Source: an uncultured Eubacteriales bacterium (GTDB taxonomy: Bacteria > Bacillota > Clostridia > Oscillospirales > Butyricicoccaceae). Taken from it: 19,318 nucleotides of DNA. Positions 1-6,251 of this stretch are shown here, piece by piece (the stretch's first letter is position 1; each line of letters opens with the position of its first letter). The notes under the pieces were generated by a model. That model was given only the letters and a program-made list of their open reading frames with translations, was not told where the DNA came from and did no database searches. The position numbers and the translations under genes are program-made. Where the stretch lies: the NCBI GenBank assembly GCA_910585875.1, contig CAJUIK010000031.1:628-19945 (forward strand), in the 5' to 3' direction.

Positions 1-113
1 AGCAGATACTGGCTGATCGCCCGCTCGTTGCCCGAGCCCCGGGGGATCTGGCTGATTTCTTCAAAATACCGCAGAGCCTGTTTGGGCTCTCTGTCGCTCA
101 ACAAATATTTCAT
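1..113 (-). CDS. pepD: PepD-type aminoacyl-histidine dipeptidase, N-terminal fragment (cut by window edge)
   Basis: Only the first 37 codons are inside the window; the gene continues past base 1. The visible peptide contains YFEEISQIPRGSGNE followed by AISQYL. This is the characteristic N-terminus of the M20-family cytosolic beta-Ala-His (Xaa-His) dipeptidase PepD, a metal-dependent enzyme that hydrolyses small dipeptides in the cytoplasm. The ATG at 111-113 is preceded by GGAGGCG at a usable distance. The gene starts 38 bases after the stop of the GNAT gene and has no promoter of its own that I can see, so the two are probably cotranscribed. The metal-binding residues lie outside the window, so the assignment rests on the N-terminal motif alone. 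Confidence 0.75.
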   Translation of the reverse strand, partial: MKYLLSDREPKQALRYFEEISQIPRGSGNERAISQYL

Positions 114-151
114 GTCGTCGCGCCTCCTATGTCAAATAAAATTTGGAACAA

Positions 152-607
152 TCAATGTTGCAGGGCCATTTCCGCCACATATTCCGGCGTGCCCTCTTCC
201 AAGCGCCGGCCGCCGGTGAAAGCGAAGCCATGGGACTGATAAAACCGGACGGCGGCTTGATTTTTCTCCAGCACCCAAAGCCGCCGGGCGCCCTGTTCCA
301 CGGCGAACCGCAGCAGCGCGCCCCCGACGCCCTGCCCCTGGAAAAAGGGGTCCACATAGAGCTGGCGAAGCTCCCCTTGGCCTGCGTCGGCCAGTCCTTT
401 GACCACGCCCTCCTCTTCCCAGACGAAGGTTTCGTCCAGGCTCAGCTGCCCGGAAAGGTATTGGTTGGCCAGAGGCAGCACCTGCATCTGGCCAAAAGAC
501 ACCGGGTCGTTTTGAAAAATGGGCCGGTAGGCCGTCCGCTTGGCAAAAATCAGGATCTCCGCGATGCGGGAAATATCCTCCCGCCGGGCTTTGCGAATGC
601 GCTCCAT
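152..607 (-). CDS. GNAT-family N-acetyltransferase
   Basis: A 151-residue protein with the single-domain GNAT fold, which transfers an acetyl group from acetyl-CoA to an amine. The N-terminus (IRKARREDISRIAEI) is the usual beta1-alpha1 start. Motif A is visible around residues 80-98 as LYVDPFFQGQGVGGALL, with the Q-x-x-G-x-G/A pyrophosphate-binding loop (QGQGVG). The C-terminal AAVRFYQSHGF is the typical motif B. The start was set at 607 because GAGGAG lies about 8 bases upstream, although the frame is open further. The substrate cannot be predicted. It is probably the first gene of a unit with the pepD-like gene downstream and is transcribed from the promoter at 730-758. Confidence 0.85.
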   Translation of the reverse strand: MERIRKARREDISRIAEILIFAKRTAYRPIFQNDPVSFGQMQVLPLANQYLSGQLSLDETFVWEEEGVVKGLADAGQGELRQLYVDPFFQGQGVGGALLRFAVEQGARRLWVLEKNQAAVRFYQSHGFAFTGGRRLEEGTPEYVAEMALQH

Positions 608-655
608 AGGAAATCTCCTCACTGTTTTCGGAAAACGCCGCTCCTTTGGATAGGG

Positions 656-681
656 TTGAGAGGCCAAAGACGGCGTCTCAA
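656..681 (-). other. Stem-loop in the leader of the GNAT mRNA
   Basis: TTGAGAGGCC and GGCGTCTCAA form a 10-position stem with one mismatch and a 6-base loop. It lies inside the roughly 115-base untranslated leader between the predicted start site near 723 and the GNAT start codon at 607. No T-run follows, so it is not an intrinsic terminator. It may only be local structure. Confidence 0.3.
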
Positions 682-729
682 GGCGTTCCAGAGGCCGCCC
701 GGCCAATTTGACCTTTTGGCGGTATCACC

Positions 730-758
730 ATTTTATCATGTTCCCGCTGGCCTTTCAA
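730..758 (-). promoter_or_regulatory. Promoter of the GNAT-pepD unit
   Basis: On the minus strand TTGAAA (753-758) is followed, after exactly 17 bases, by TAAAAT (730-735). This is a good sigma-A-type match. It points away from the divergent ytrA-like promoter at 769-797, so the two share a short control region. Predicted from sequence only. Confidence 0.6.
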
Positions 759-768
759 TAAAAACCCC

Positions 769-797
769 TTGACAAACCAAGGCGGGGATAGTAAAAT
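769..797 (+). promoter_or_regulatory. Promoter of the GntR/ABC exporter operon
   Basis: A consensus TTGACA at 769-774 is separated by 17 bases from TAAAAT at 792-797. The start site would be near 804, inside the palindrome at 803-823, which places the operator where bound repressor would block initiation. Confidence 0.75.
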
Positions 798-802
798 CCA
801 AC

Positions 803-823
803 TGTACTAATTTAAATAGTACA
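803..823 (+). promoter_or_regulatory. Palindromic operator, probably for the YtrA-like repressor
   Basis: TGTACTA and TAGTACA are perfect 7-base inverted arms around the AT-rich centre ATTTAAA. The site covers the predicted transcription start of the promoter at 769-797 and lies about 50 bases before the regulator gene. GTAC-rich palindromes of this kind are typical of autoregulated YtrA-subfamily GntR repressors, so negative autoregulation is the natural inference. Confidence 0.65.
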
Positions 824-875
824 CATAATACGATTCATACAGTTTTCTGCAAAAAACAAGAGGAGGCGCCGCGGT

Positions 876-1259
876 GTGATCGTCATCGATTATAAGGACA
901 GGCGGCCCATTTACGAGCAGATTATGGCCGGGGTGGAAGATCTGGCGGCCCGGGGGGCGCTGAGCCCAGACAGCCAGCTGCCCTCTGTGCGCCAGCTGGC
1001 CATGGAGCTTTCCATCAACCCCAACACCATCCAGCGGGCCTATTCCGAGCTGGAGAAGGCCGGGGTAATCTATTCGGTAAAGGGCAAAGGGAATTTTGTG
1101 ACGGCGAACCCCGGACGGCTGCGGGAGGAAAAGCTCCGCAGCCTGCTGGAGGAAATGGCCCGGCAGGTAACGCGGGCCATGGAATTGGGGGCCACGGAGG
1201 AGCAGCTGGAACAATGGCTGCGCCAGACCATGGACAAACGAGGAGGGAAGAGAGAATGA
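876..1259 (+). CDS. GntR-family repressor, YtrA subfamily
   Basis: A 127-residue regulator with an N-terminal winged helix (about residues 10-75). Hallmarks are PIYEQIMAGVEDLAARG, then LPSVRQLAMELSINPNTIQRAYSELEKAGV and a wing ending KGKGNFV. After the wHTH there is only a short helical tail of about 45 residues, rich in Glu, Leu and Arg. This short dimerisation tail, without a ligand-binding domain, defines the YtrA subfamily, which normally represses a neighbouring ABC transporter. The start is a GTG at 876 preceded by AGGAGG (861-866) at 9 bases; no in-frame ATG fits as well. The stop overlaps the ATPase start as ATGA, indicating translational coupling. The inducer is unknown; in related systems it is often a cell-envelope-active or toxic compound. 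Confidence 0.9.
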   Translation: MIVIDYKDRRPIYEQIMAGVEDLAARGALSPDSQLPSVRQLAMELSINPNTIQRAYSELEKAGVIYSVKGKGNFVTANPGRLREEKLRSLLEEMARQVTRAMELGATEEQLEQWLRQTMDKRGGKRE

Positions 1260-2155
1260 TACAAGCCGCTGACGCGACCAAGCGCTTCGATGGAAGGCTG
1301 GCTGTGGACCATGTGAGCGCCCAGATCAACCAGGGCAGCGTGTTCGGCCTCATCGGCTCCAACGGCGCGGGCAAATCCACTTTCCTGCGGCTGGCCGCGG
1401 GCATCCTGAAGCCGGACGAGGGCTCCGTCCAGCTGGACGGACAGGAGATTTTTGAATCGCCTCGAGCCAAGAGCAGGATTTTTTATATTTCAGACGAGCA
1501 ATATTTTTATTCCAACGCCTCGCCGGCGGAAATGCGGGATTTTTATTGCGCAGTCTATCCCAATTTCGATAAATCTCGGTTTCAGACGCTGCTGCGCACC
1601 TTCGATCTGGAAGTTGATCGGAAAATCAACGCCTTTTCCAAGGGGATGAAAAAACAGCTTTCGGTGATCTGCGGCGTCTGCGCCAATACAGAGTATCTGT
1701 TTTGCGACGAAACCTTCGACGGCTTGGACCCGGTGGCCCGCCAGGCGGTGAAAACCCTGTTCGCCGGGGAAATCGCCCAGCGAGGGCTGACGCCGGTGGT
1801 GGCCTCCCACAACCTGCGGGAGCTGGAGGACATCTGCGACCATGTAGGCCTGCTCCACCGAGGCGGTATTTTGTTCAGCCGGGACCTGGACGATATGAAG
1901 CTGGGGATCAACAAGGCCCAATGCGTCTTTGACGAACCCATTGCCAAAGAGGATTTCGCCCCCCTGGAAGTGATGCAGCTGGAAAAGCGGGGCAGCCTGT
2001 ATACCGTCACCGCCCGAGCGAGTCGGGACGAGCTGGCGGCCCGAGTCCAGGAGCTACGGCCGGTTTTTTACGAGGTGCTGCCCTTGACTTTGGAAGAAAT
2101 TTTTATCAGTGAAACGGAGGCGCGCGGATATGACGTCAAAAAACTTCTCTTCTAA
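1256..2155 (+). CDS. ABC transporter ATP-binding protein (ABC-2 exporter type)
   Basis: A 299-residue ATPase that would power the permease encoded next. Walker A is GSNGAGKST at residues 34-42, with Q82 in the Q-loop. The signature motif is the divergent FSKGM at 127-131 in place of LSGGQ, as often seen in ABC-2 drug and peptide exporters. Walker B is YLFCDE (147-152), the D-loop is GLDP, and the switch histidine is H185 in VVASH. The last roughly 85 residues form a C-terminal extension also common in this group. The ATG at 1256 overlaps the repressor stop, and the 3' end overlaps the permease start by 26 bases, so the three genes form one operon. The substrate cannot be predicted. Confidence 0.92.
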   Translation: MIQAADATKRFDGRLAVDHVSAQINQGSVFGLIGSNGAGKSTFLRLAAGILKPDEGSVQLDGQEIFESPRAKSRIFYISDEQYFYSNASPAEMRDFYCAVYPNFDKSRFQTLLRTFDLEVDRKINAFSKGMKKQLSVICGVCANTEYLFCDETFDGLDPVARQAVKTLFAGEIAQRGLTPVVASHNLRELEDICDHVGLLHRGGILFSRDLDDMKLGINKAQCVFDEPIAKEDFAPLEVMQLEKRGSLYTVTARASRDELAARVQELRPVFYEVLPLTLEEIFISETEARGYDVKKLLF

Positions 2156-4301
2156 GGCCCAGGAGGAGCGGCGGCTGGCCGTTCGCCTCTGCCGGGAAAA
2201 AACGCGCCGCAGCTTGTGGTCCCTGTGCCTGTTTGGGCTGCTGTTGTTTTTCTGCATGACGCTGCCCACAGCCATTGGGACGCAGCAGACGCTGAGCAAC
2301 CAAAAAGTCTTGGAATGGACGACGGAACAGACCAGAGAGGCCGGGGCGGAGATTGTGGCCGCCGTTTTGGGCTTGAGCAACGGCGTTACCGCCTTGATCG
2401 CAGCGGGCATGGCGGTTGTGATGGCGGCGGCCAGCTTCCGGTATCTGCACAACAAGAGCCAGGTGGATTTTTACCACAGTCTGCCTATCCGCCGGCCCTA
2501 TCTGTTCGCCGCCAATTTTGGGGCGGGGCTGGCCGGCTTTGCCGCCGCCTATTTCAGCAATCTGCTGCTGTCTGGGCTGATTGCGGTGTGCGCCGGCTTT
2601 GGAGGCGGCTTGCTGACGCCGGCGGTGGGGGCGGCGATCGTCCTGCACTGCGTTTTCTTTGCGACGATATACGCCCTGTGCGTGTTGGGCCATCAGCTGG
2701 CGGGGACGCTGGCCACCGGCATGCTGTGCGGAGGCGTGCTGCTGGTAGGGCCTGTGGCGGGGTATGGGCTGTATTTCGTCTGCGCCGAGTTCTTTTTTGA
2801 GTTCTTTTATCTGCCCGAAGAGCTGGCGCTGCGGGGCGGCGACTTGGTCTCGCCGCTGTGGGCCTATCTCCGCCGGACCTTTCATTCTATGGAAGATTAC
2901 GCCGGGGCTGTGGAATGGGGCGCCGTCGCCTTGGGCTGGCTGTCAGTGGGCCTGGTTCTTGCGGTCCTGGGCTGTTGGTTCTATTGCCGCCGCCCTTCAG
3001 AATCCGCCGGCAAGGCCGCGGCCTTCCGTGTGCCCGCCGCCATACTGAAATACTTCGCCGTGCTGCTGTGTACGCTGACCTGCGGAATGTTCTTTTGGGG
3101 TACGGTAGGCGGCAGAGGCTGGATGTTTGTGGGCTTTTTCCTGGGCGGGCTGATTTCCCATTGCTTGGTGGAGATGATCTACCACTTGGATTTCAAGGCG
3201 CTGTTTTGCCATATCCGGGGCTTCGGCCTGTTCGCCCTTCTGTTCGCGGCTTTTTACTCATGCTTGGCTTTGGACGTATTCCATTACGACGATTTTCTGC
3301 CCCAAGCCGACCAGGTCCAGGCGGTGAGCCTGGACGCCCCATGGCTTGACAAGGATTATCGGGGATATACTAGAAGATCCTGGGGGGATATGGAAGCACT
3401 GGAGCGGCAGACTTACCGAGAACCGGAGACAATTGCTTCCGCGCTGAATATCTGCGCCTTGAACTGGGATCGCGGAGAAGGCCAGCGCTATACGGCTTCT
3501 GTGCGCTTTACCATGAAGAACGGCCGGCAGATTTATCGCCGGTATCTGATTCCATGGGAGCAGGCGGAGGAGAACAGCATGGTCCTTTTTAATAGCGAGG
3601 AATACAAACTGAATCAATACGGTTTGTATCAAAAAGAAGCGGCCCAATATCTGTCCGCTGAAATTGATCAGGGGATGCCCCAGCGTCCCAGGCGTTATCT
3701 GCGGCAAGAGGGCCAGGCGGAGGCCTTGGCGCAAGCTCTGCAACTGGATCTCCAGGCGATGCGCGCCCAGGATATCGCAGACAAGGGGCCTGTGGCCCTT
3801 GTGACGCTGAGCTCCAATCGAGAGTACGGCAAGAAGGATTATCAGCGTAAGGCGGACGACTGCGAAACCGTCGTGCCGGTATACGATTCCTATGTCAATA
3901 CGCTCCGAGTGATGGAAGAGCAGGGCGCGGCTTTGGAACCTCCGTTGGCCCAATATGAAATAGAGAGCGCCCGGGTCTATGTGGAGGGGAAAGAGGAAGA
4001 TGAAATCCGCCTCCGGGATCTGGCGGAAGGATTGCCCGCCAGCGCGGCCCAGGATGTTCCTGTCGGCCGCTGGGTGAAACTTCAAGATTGGGAGACCGTT
4101 CAAGCCTTGATTCAACAGGGAAGCCCGGACTATTTGGCCATGCGCAATCCCTTTTTCCATCAAGACGAAAATGTCCGGCTGCAGGTGATTGTGGACGAAG
4201 AGCGAGGCGAGAGCATCATCTATGTGTTCCCAAAAAGCAGCATGTTTTCTCAAAACGCCGCCTCCGCCCGGGAAAAGTCGCGGTCCACTGACCTCGGCTG
4301 A
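2130..4301 (+). CDS. ABC-2-type permease with a large C-terminal soluble domain
   Basis: A 723-residue membrane protein, the partner of the preceding ATPase. The first about 385 residues hold roughly nine hydrophobic segments. The motif SQVDFYHSLPIRRPYLF (about residues 110-126) after the second segment is characteristic of a family of clostridial exporter permeases, in which the cytoplasmic SLP-I-R element probably contacts the ATPase. Residues from about 390 to the end are hydrophilic, roughly 330 residues with no recognisable domain and no further clear membrane segment. They follow the last helix and may lie outside the cell. The ATG at 2130 was chosen over the in-frame GTG at 2109 because GGAGG (2116-2120) sits 9 bases before it. 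A terminator follows 20 bases after the stop. The direction and substrate of transport are inferred only by family. Confidence 0.85.
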   Translation: MTSKNFSSKAQEERRLAVRLCREKTRRSLWSLCLFGLLLFFCMTLPTAIGTQQTLSNQKVLEWTTEQTREAGAEIVAAVLGLSNGVTALIAAGMAVVMAAASFRYLHNKSQVDFYHSLPIRRPYLFAANFGAGLAGFAAAYFSNLLLSGLIAVCAGFGGGLLTPAVGAAIVLHCVFFATIYALCVLGHQLAGTLATGMLCGGVLLVGPVAGYGLYFVCAEFFFEFFYLPEELALRGGDLVSPLWAYLRRTFHSMEDYAGAVEWGAVALGWLSVGLVLAVLGCWFYCRRPSESAGKAAAFRVPAAILKYFAVLLCTLTCGMFFWGTVGGRGWMFVGFFLGGLISHCLVEMIYHLDFKALFCHIRGFGLFALLFAAFYSCLALDVFHYDDFLPQADQVQAVSLDAPWLDKDYRGYTRRSWGDMEALERQTYREPETIASALNICALNWDRGEGQRYTASVRFTMKNGRQIYRRYLIPWEQAEENSMVLFNSEEYKLNQYGLYQKEAAQYLSAEIDQGMPQRPRRYLRQEGQAEALAQALQLDLQAMRAQDIADKGPVALVTLSSNREYGKKDYQRKADDCETVVPVYDSYVNTLRVMEEQGAALEPPLAQYEIESARVYVEGKEEDEIRLRDLAEGLPASAAQDVPVGRWVKLQDWETVQALIQQGSPDYLAMRNPFFHQDENVRLQVIVDEERGESIIYVFPKSSMFSQNAASAREKSRSTDLG

Positions 4302-4320
4302 CGACAACCGAAAAAGCGCC

Positions 4321-4359
4321 AAGAACCCCCGCGGAAAGCAAATCCTGCGGGGGTTCTTT
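4321..4359 (+). terminator. Intrinsic terminator of the GntR/ABC operon
   Basis: AAGAACCCCCGC (4321-4332) pairs perfectly with GCGGGGGTTCTT (4347-4358), and further GGA/TCC pairing is possible inside. The stem ends in a short T-run. It starts 20 bases after the permease stop codon. Confidence 0.85.
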
Positions 4360-4375
4360 GTATGCGCCTGGAAGC

Positions 4376-4392
4376 AAAAACGACGCCGGTCG
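4376..4392 (-). terminator. Weak candidate terminator downstream of tcdA
   Basis: On the minus strand CGAC-CGGC-GTCG is followed by five T residues, about 70 bases after the tcdA stop. The stem has only four base pairs, so this is a marginal call. Confidence 0.25.
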
Positions 4393-4458
4393 AAAAAGTA
4401 TTCGGTCGATTTTCGCTGTCTCAGGTTTTGGCGGCGGGCAGATAGGCCCGTTTGCCGC

Positions 4459-5199
4459 TCAAGTTCGCCCGCCGGCGCCGGCCTGCCTGCACAGGTTCAG
4501 CGTCACATGGCCGGCAATCATCAGGCCGGCCACAGAGGGGACGAAGGGCAGGCTGCCGGGGGTTTGCTTTTGGGTTTCTGGGTCCGGCGGAACCAAAGGA
4601 AGGGGCGTCAGCGGCGGCTCGTCAGACCATAGCGCGTCCACATGGTCGACGCCCCGGCGCTTCAGCTCCCGACGCATGACCCGAGCCAACGGGCATACCG
4701 AGGTCTTGGAAATATCGCTGATGCGGAAGCGGGAAGGGTCCAGCTTGTTGCCTGTGCCCATGCAGCTGACGATGGGAACGCCCGCCTCTTTGGCGCGCTG
4801 AATCAGCAGCAGTTTAGCCGTCACGGTGTCGATGGCGTCCACGATATAGTCGTATGAAGAAAGGTCTAGGATCCGGCAGGTATCCGGACCATAAAACAGG
4901 TCGAAAACCTCGACTTGGCAATCGGGGTTGACGTCCAAAATGCGTTGGGCCATCGCCTGGGCCTTGGGTTGGCCCAGAGTGCTGCGCAGGGCCTCCAGCT
5001 GCCGGTTGCAGTTGCTTAGCGCCACCCGGTCGTGATCCACCAGGGCGAGGCGGCCCACCCCCGCCCGGGCCAGGCCCTCGGCCGTATAGGAGCCCACGCC
5101 TCCCACGCCGCACAGCAGCACGGCGGATCGGGCCAGACGTTCCACGCTTTCTTTCCCCAGCAGCATAGCGCTGCGGATAAATGGAGATTCTTTGATCAT
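4459..5199 (-). CDS. tcdA: TcdA-type ThiF/E1-like protein (tRNA t6A dehydratase family)
   Basis: A 246-residue ThiF/MoeB/E1-like ATP-dependent enzyme. The dinucleotide-type loop GVGGVG is at residues 31-36, followed by LALVDHDRVALSNCNRQ, which holds the Asp and Arg residues that bind and activate ATP. YDYIVDAIDTVTAKLLL follows, with the Asp that coordinates Mg in this family. The downstream block CPLARVMRRELKRRGV and SDEPP matches the TcdA (YgdL/CsdL) branch rather than MoeB or ThiF, and the zinc-binding CxxC pairs of MoeB are absent. TcdA catalyses ATP-dependent dehydration of N6-threonylcarbamoyladenosine at position 37 of tRNAs to its cyclic form. The start at 5199 is preceded by GAGGAA; an in-frame ATG at 5211 is less well placed. 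It is monocistronic by context, and I found no convincing promoter. Confidence 0.85.
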   Translation of the reverse strand: MIKESPFIRSAMLLGKESVERLARSAVLLCGVGGVGSYTAEGLARAGVGRLALVDHDRVALSNCNRQLEALRSTLGQPKAQAMAQRILDVNPDCQVEVFDLFYGPDTCRILDLSSYDYIVDAIDTVTAKLLLIQRAKEAGVPIVSCMGTGNKLDPSRFRISDISKTSVCPLARVMRRELKRRGVDHVDALWSDEPPLTPLPLVPPDPETQKQTPGSLPFVPSVAGLMIAGHVTLNLCRQAGAGGRT

Positions 5200-5277
5200 G
5201 GGTTTCCTCATTTCTTTCAGTCTCCGCCCAGGGCGGGGAACTCCTCGGCGGGCATAGAACCTATAGAGAATCAAACA

Positions 5278-5304
5278 ATTACAGAACGGTACAAAATGGT
5301 TACA
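5278..5304 (+). repeat. Helically phased short direct repeats upstream of tcdA and the lipoprotein gene
   Basis: ATTACA (5278-5283), GGTACA (5288-5293) and GTTACA (5299-5304) recur every 10-11 bases, one helical turn. Such arrays are typical of OmpR-type response-regulator sites, and the spacing resembles a Pho box, but the match is loose. They lie in the 265-base gap between two divergent genes. Confidence 0.3.
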
Positions 5305-5385
5305 AAGCAGTAAAGCCTATTCCCATCCAGGAATGAAGGTGATAGAATGAAAATAACGGGTTAAGCCAAGGGAAAAAAGCCCGGT

Positions 5386-5413
5386 TTGAGATAAAAAACA
5401 ACCGATATTATAT
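5386..5413 (+). promoter_or_regulatory. Candidate promoter of the small lipoprotein gene
   Basis: TTGAGA (5386-5391) is followed after 16 bases by TTATAT (5408-5413) in an AT-rich stretch with overlapping alternatives (TATTAT, TATATC). The -35 match is fair and the -10 register is uncertain. The predicted start lies about 45 bases before the coding region. Confidence 0.4.
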
Positions 5414-5464
5414 CATCATATACCGCCGGCGGCAGATTTGCAAGCAGGCGGAGAGGAGGAAAGT

Positions 5465-5857
5465 ATGGAAAAAGCAAAAAAACGCGGGTATGGGGCGTTG
5501 GCGCTGACTACCGCCCTGGTACTGGCGGGGTGCCTGAACAGCCGCCCCCTTTACGCCGTGGGCCTGGCGGGGGAGCGCCAATCGGCGGAAGAGGGGCGGA
5601 GGCCGCCGGTGGCCGGCGCCGTCCAAACCGTCCAGATGGAAGAGGAGACGCTGCTGCGCTGGCGGACCGGGCCCATTTACGACCGGCTGGAGCAGCTGCC
5701 TGGAGGGCTTTGCCTGGCGGAGCGCCAAGGGCGTTTCGGCGTGGTGGACGGCCAGGGGAATATTCTGGAGCCCCTGGTCTATCCAGACGAATTTTCCGCC
5801 CGCCGGGCCGCCTATGGCATACAGGCGGAGGAAGCAAAAGCCGCCCGCAGCGAGTAG
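5465..5857 (+). CDS. Small predicted lipoprotein with one WG-like repeat
   Basis: A 130-residue protein. The N-terminus has a basic start (MEKAKKRGYG), a hydrophobic core and the lipobox LAGC with Cys at about residue 24, so it is predicted to be lipid-anchored on the outer face of the membrane. The C-terminal half contains GRFGVVDGQGNILEPLVY, preceded by IYDRLEQLPGGLCLAE. This resembles one unit of the WG (KWG) repeat family, which usually occurs in long tandem arrays. The start at 5465 was chosen because AGGAGG (5454-5459) lies 5 bases before it, and it gives a proper signal peptide. The gene is flanked by divergent tcdA and convergent xre. The function is unknown. Confidence 0.65.
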   Translation: MEKAKKRGYGALALTTALVLAGCLNSRPLYAVGLAGERQSAEEGRRPPVAGAVQTVQMEEETLLRWRTGPIYDRLEQLPGGLCLAERQGRFGVVDGQGNILEPLVYPDEFSARRAAYGIQAEEAKAARSE

Positions 5858-5870
5858 CGGAGCTTCCTCC
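5827..5870 (+). terminator. Inverted repeat between the convergent lipoprotein and xre genes
   Basis: GGAGGAAGC (5827-5835) and GCTTCCTCC (5862-5870) are perfect 9-base arms, with an inner CCGC/GCGG pairing. The repeat spans the lipoprotein stop codon and ends 5 bases before the xre stop. There is no T-run on either side, so a role as a shared weak terminator or mRNA end-protecting stem is only a suggestion. Confidence 0.3.
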
Positions 5871-5875
5871 TGTCG

Positions 5876-6088
5876 CTATCGGGCTGTTTTCGGGTTGTCC
5901 GTCCGGTTCAACAGGTAGTCCACGGAAACCTGATGAAAATCCGCCAGGCGGATTAAGATCGCTGTGGGGATATCGATATCCCCGCGCTCATAATTGCTGT
6001 AAACCCGCTGGCTGCACAGCAGAATTTTGCCCATCTGGGTTTGAGTCATGTCCTTATCTTCCCGGAGGGCCCGGATTCGCTGGTACAT
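5876..6088 (-). CDS. Small XRE-family HTH regulator
   Basis: A 70-residue protein made almost entirely of a Cro/CI-type helix-turn-helix. It runs IRALREDKDMTQTQMGKIL (helices 1-2), then SQRVYSNYERGDIDIP (recognition helix and following turn) and LIRLADFHQVSVDYLL (helices 4-5). There is no effector or dimerisation extension. The ATG at 6088 is preceded by GGGGTGAT at 5-6 bases. The mRNA is predicted to start near 6185, giving a leader of about 97 bases with strong secondary structure. The twin palindromes at 6200-6216 and 6225-6241 are its probable operators, suggesting it represses both itself and the divergent transcript. The target process is unknown. Confidence 0.85.
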   Translation of the reverse strand: MYQRIRALREDKDMTQTQMGKILLCSQRVYSNYERGDIDIPTAILIRLADFHQVSVDYLLNRTDNPKTAR

Positions 6089-6113
6089 CTCGCATCACCC
6101 CAACCGCCGCAAA

Positions 6114-6181
6114 ATTACGCCGCCTTCGCGAAAATAAGGCGGCTCTTTTTGCAAATATTCCCGTATTTGCTCCGGCGTAAT
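6114..6181 (-). other. Structured leader of the xre mRNA (candidate attenuator)
   Basis: Three perfect pairings lie in the leader, given here in plus-strand coordinates. P1 is ATTACGCCG (6114-6122) with CGGCGTAAT (6173-6181). P2 is GCCGCCTT (6119-6126) with AAGGCGGC (6136-6143). P3 is GCAAATA (6151-6157) with TATTTGC (6164-6170). P1 and P2 share bases 6119-6122 and exclude each other, while P3 fits inside P1. On the minus-strand RNA, P1 begins a few bases after the predicted start, and P2 is followed by GTAATTTT, a weak U-tract. This is the layout of an antiterminator/terminator switch, but no known riboswitch class was recognised. Confidence 0.45.
6119..6150 (+). terminator. Plus-strand intrinsic terminator overlapping the xre leader
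   Basis: An 8-bp perfect stem (6119-6126 with 6136-6143) is followed on the plus strand by TCTTTTT. It would stop plus-strand transcripts coming from the lipoprotein gene. Those transcripts would by then have run antisense across the whole xre gene. The same bases form stem P2 of the xre leader on the other strand. Confidence 0.55.
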
Positions 6182-6191
6182 CACTGTTTTT

Positions 6192-6197
6192 ATTATA
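6192..6197 (-). promoter_or_regulatory. -10 element of the xre promoter
   Basis: A perfect TATAAT on the minus strand, about 105 bases before the xre start codon. No good -35 hexamer is present at the usual distance. The operator at 6200-6216 sits directly upstream of the -10, in the spacer. Confidence 0.5.
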
Positions 6198-6199
6198 AG

Positions 6200-6216
6200 T
6201 AGCGGAAAATTCGCTA
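6200..6216 (+). promoter_or_regulatory. Operator 1, TAGCG-N7-CGCTA
   Basis: TAGCG and CGCTA flank GAAAATT. It occupies the spacer of the minus-strand xre promoter and nearly matches operator 2, so it is probably bound by the XRE protein and used for autoregulation. Confidence 0.65.
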
Positions 6217-6245
6217 TTGACTTTTAGCGGATTTTTCGCTAAGAT
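6217..6245 (+). promoter_or_regulatory. Divergent plus-strand promoter of the orphan transcript
   Basis: TTGACT (6217-6222) is followed after exactly 17 bases by TAAGAT (6240-6245). Operator 2 fills the spacer. The start site would be near 6252, and no normal-sized gene follows before the terminator at 6352-6386. Confidence 0.65.
6225..6241 (+). promoter_or_regulatory. Operator 2, TAGCG-N7-CGCTA
   Basis: TAGCG and CGCTA flank GATTTTT, and the palindrome extends by one base on each side. It lies between the -35 and -10 of the plus-strand promoter, 25 bases centre to centre from operator 1. A protein bound here would block RNA polymerase. Confidence 0.65.
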
Positions 6246-6251
6246 GGAGTT

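Noticed and set aside
2109..2129. GTG start at 2109 for the ABC permease
   Set aside because: It would add seven mostly charged residues and has no ribosome site. The ATG at 2130 has GGAGG at a proper distance.
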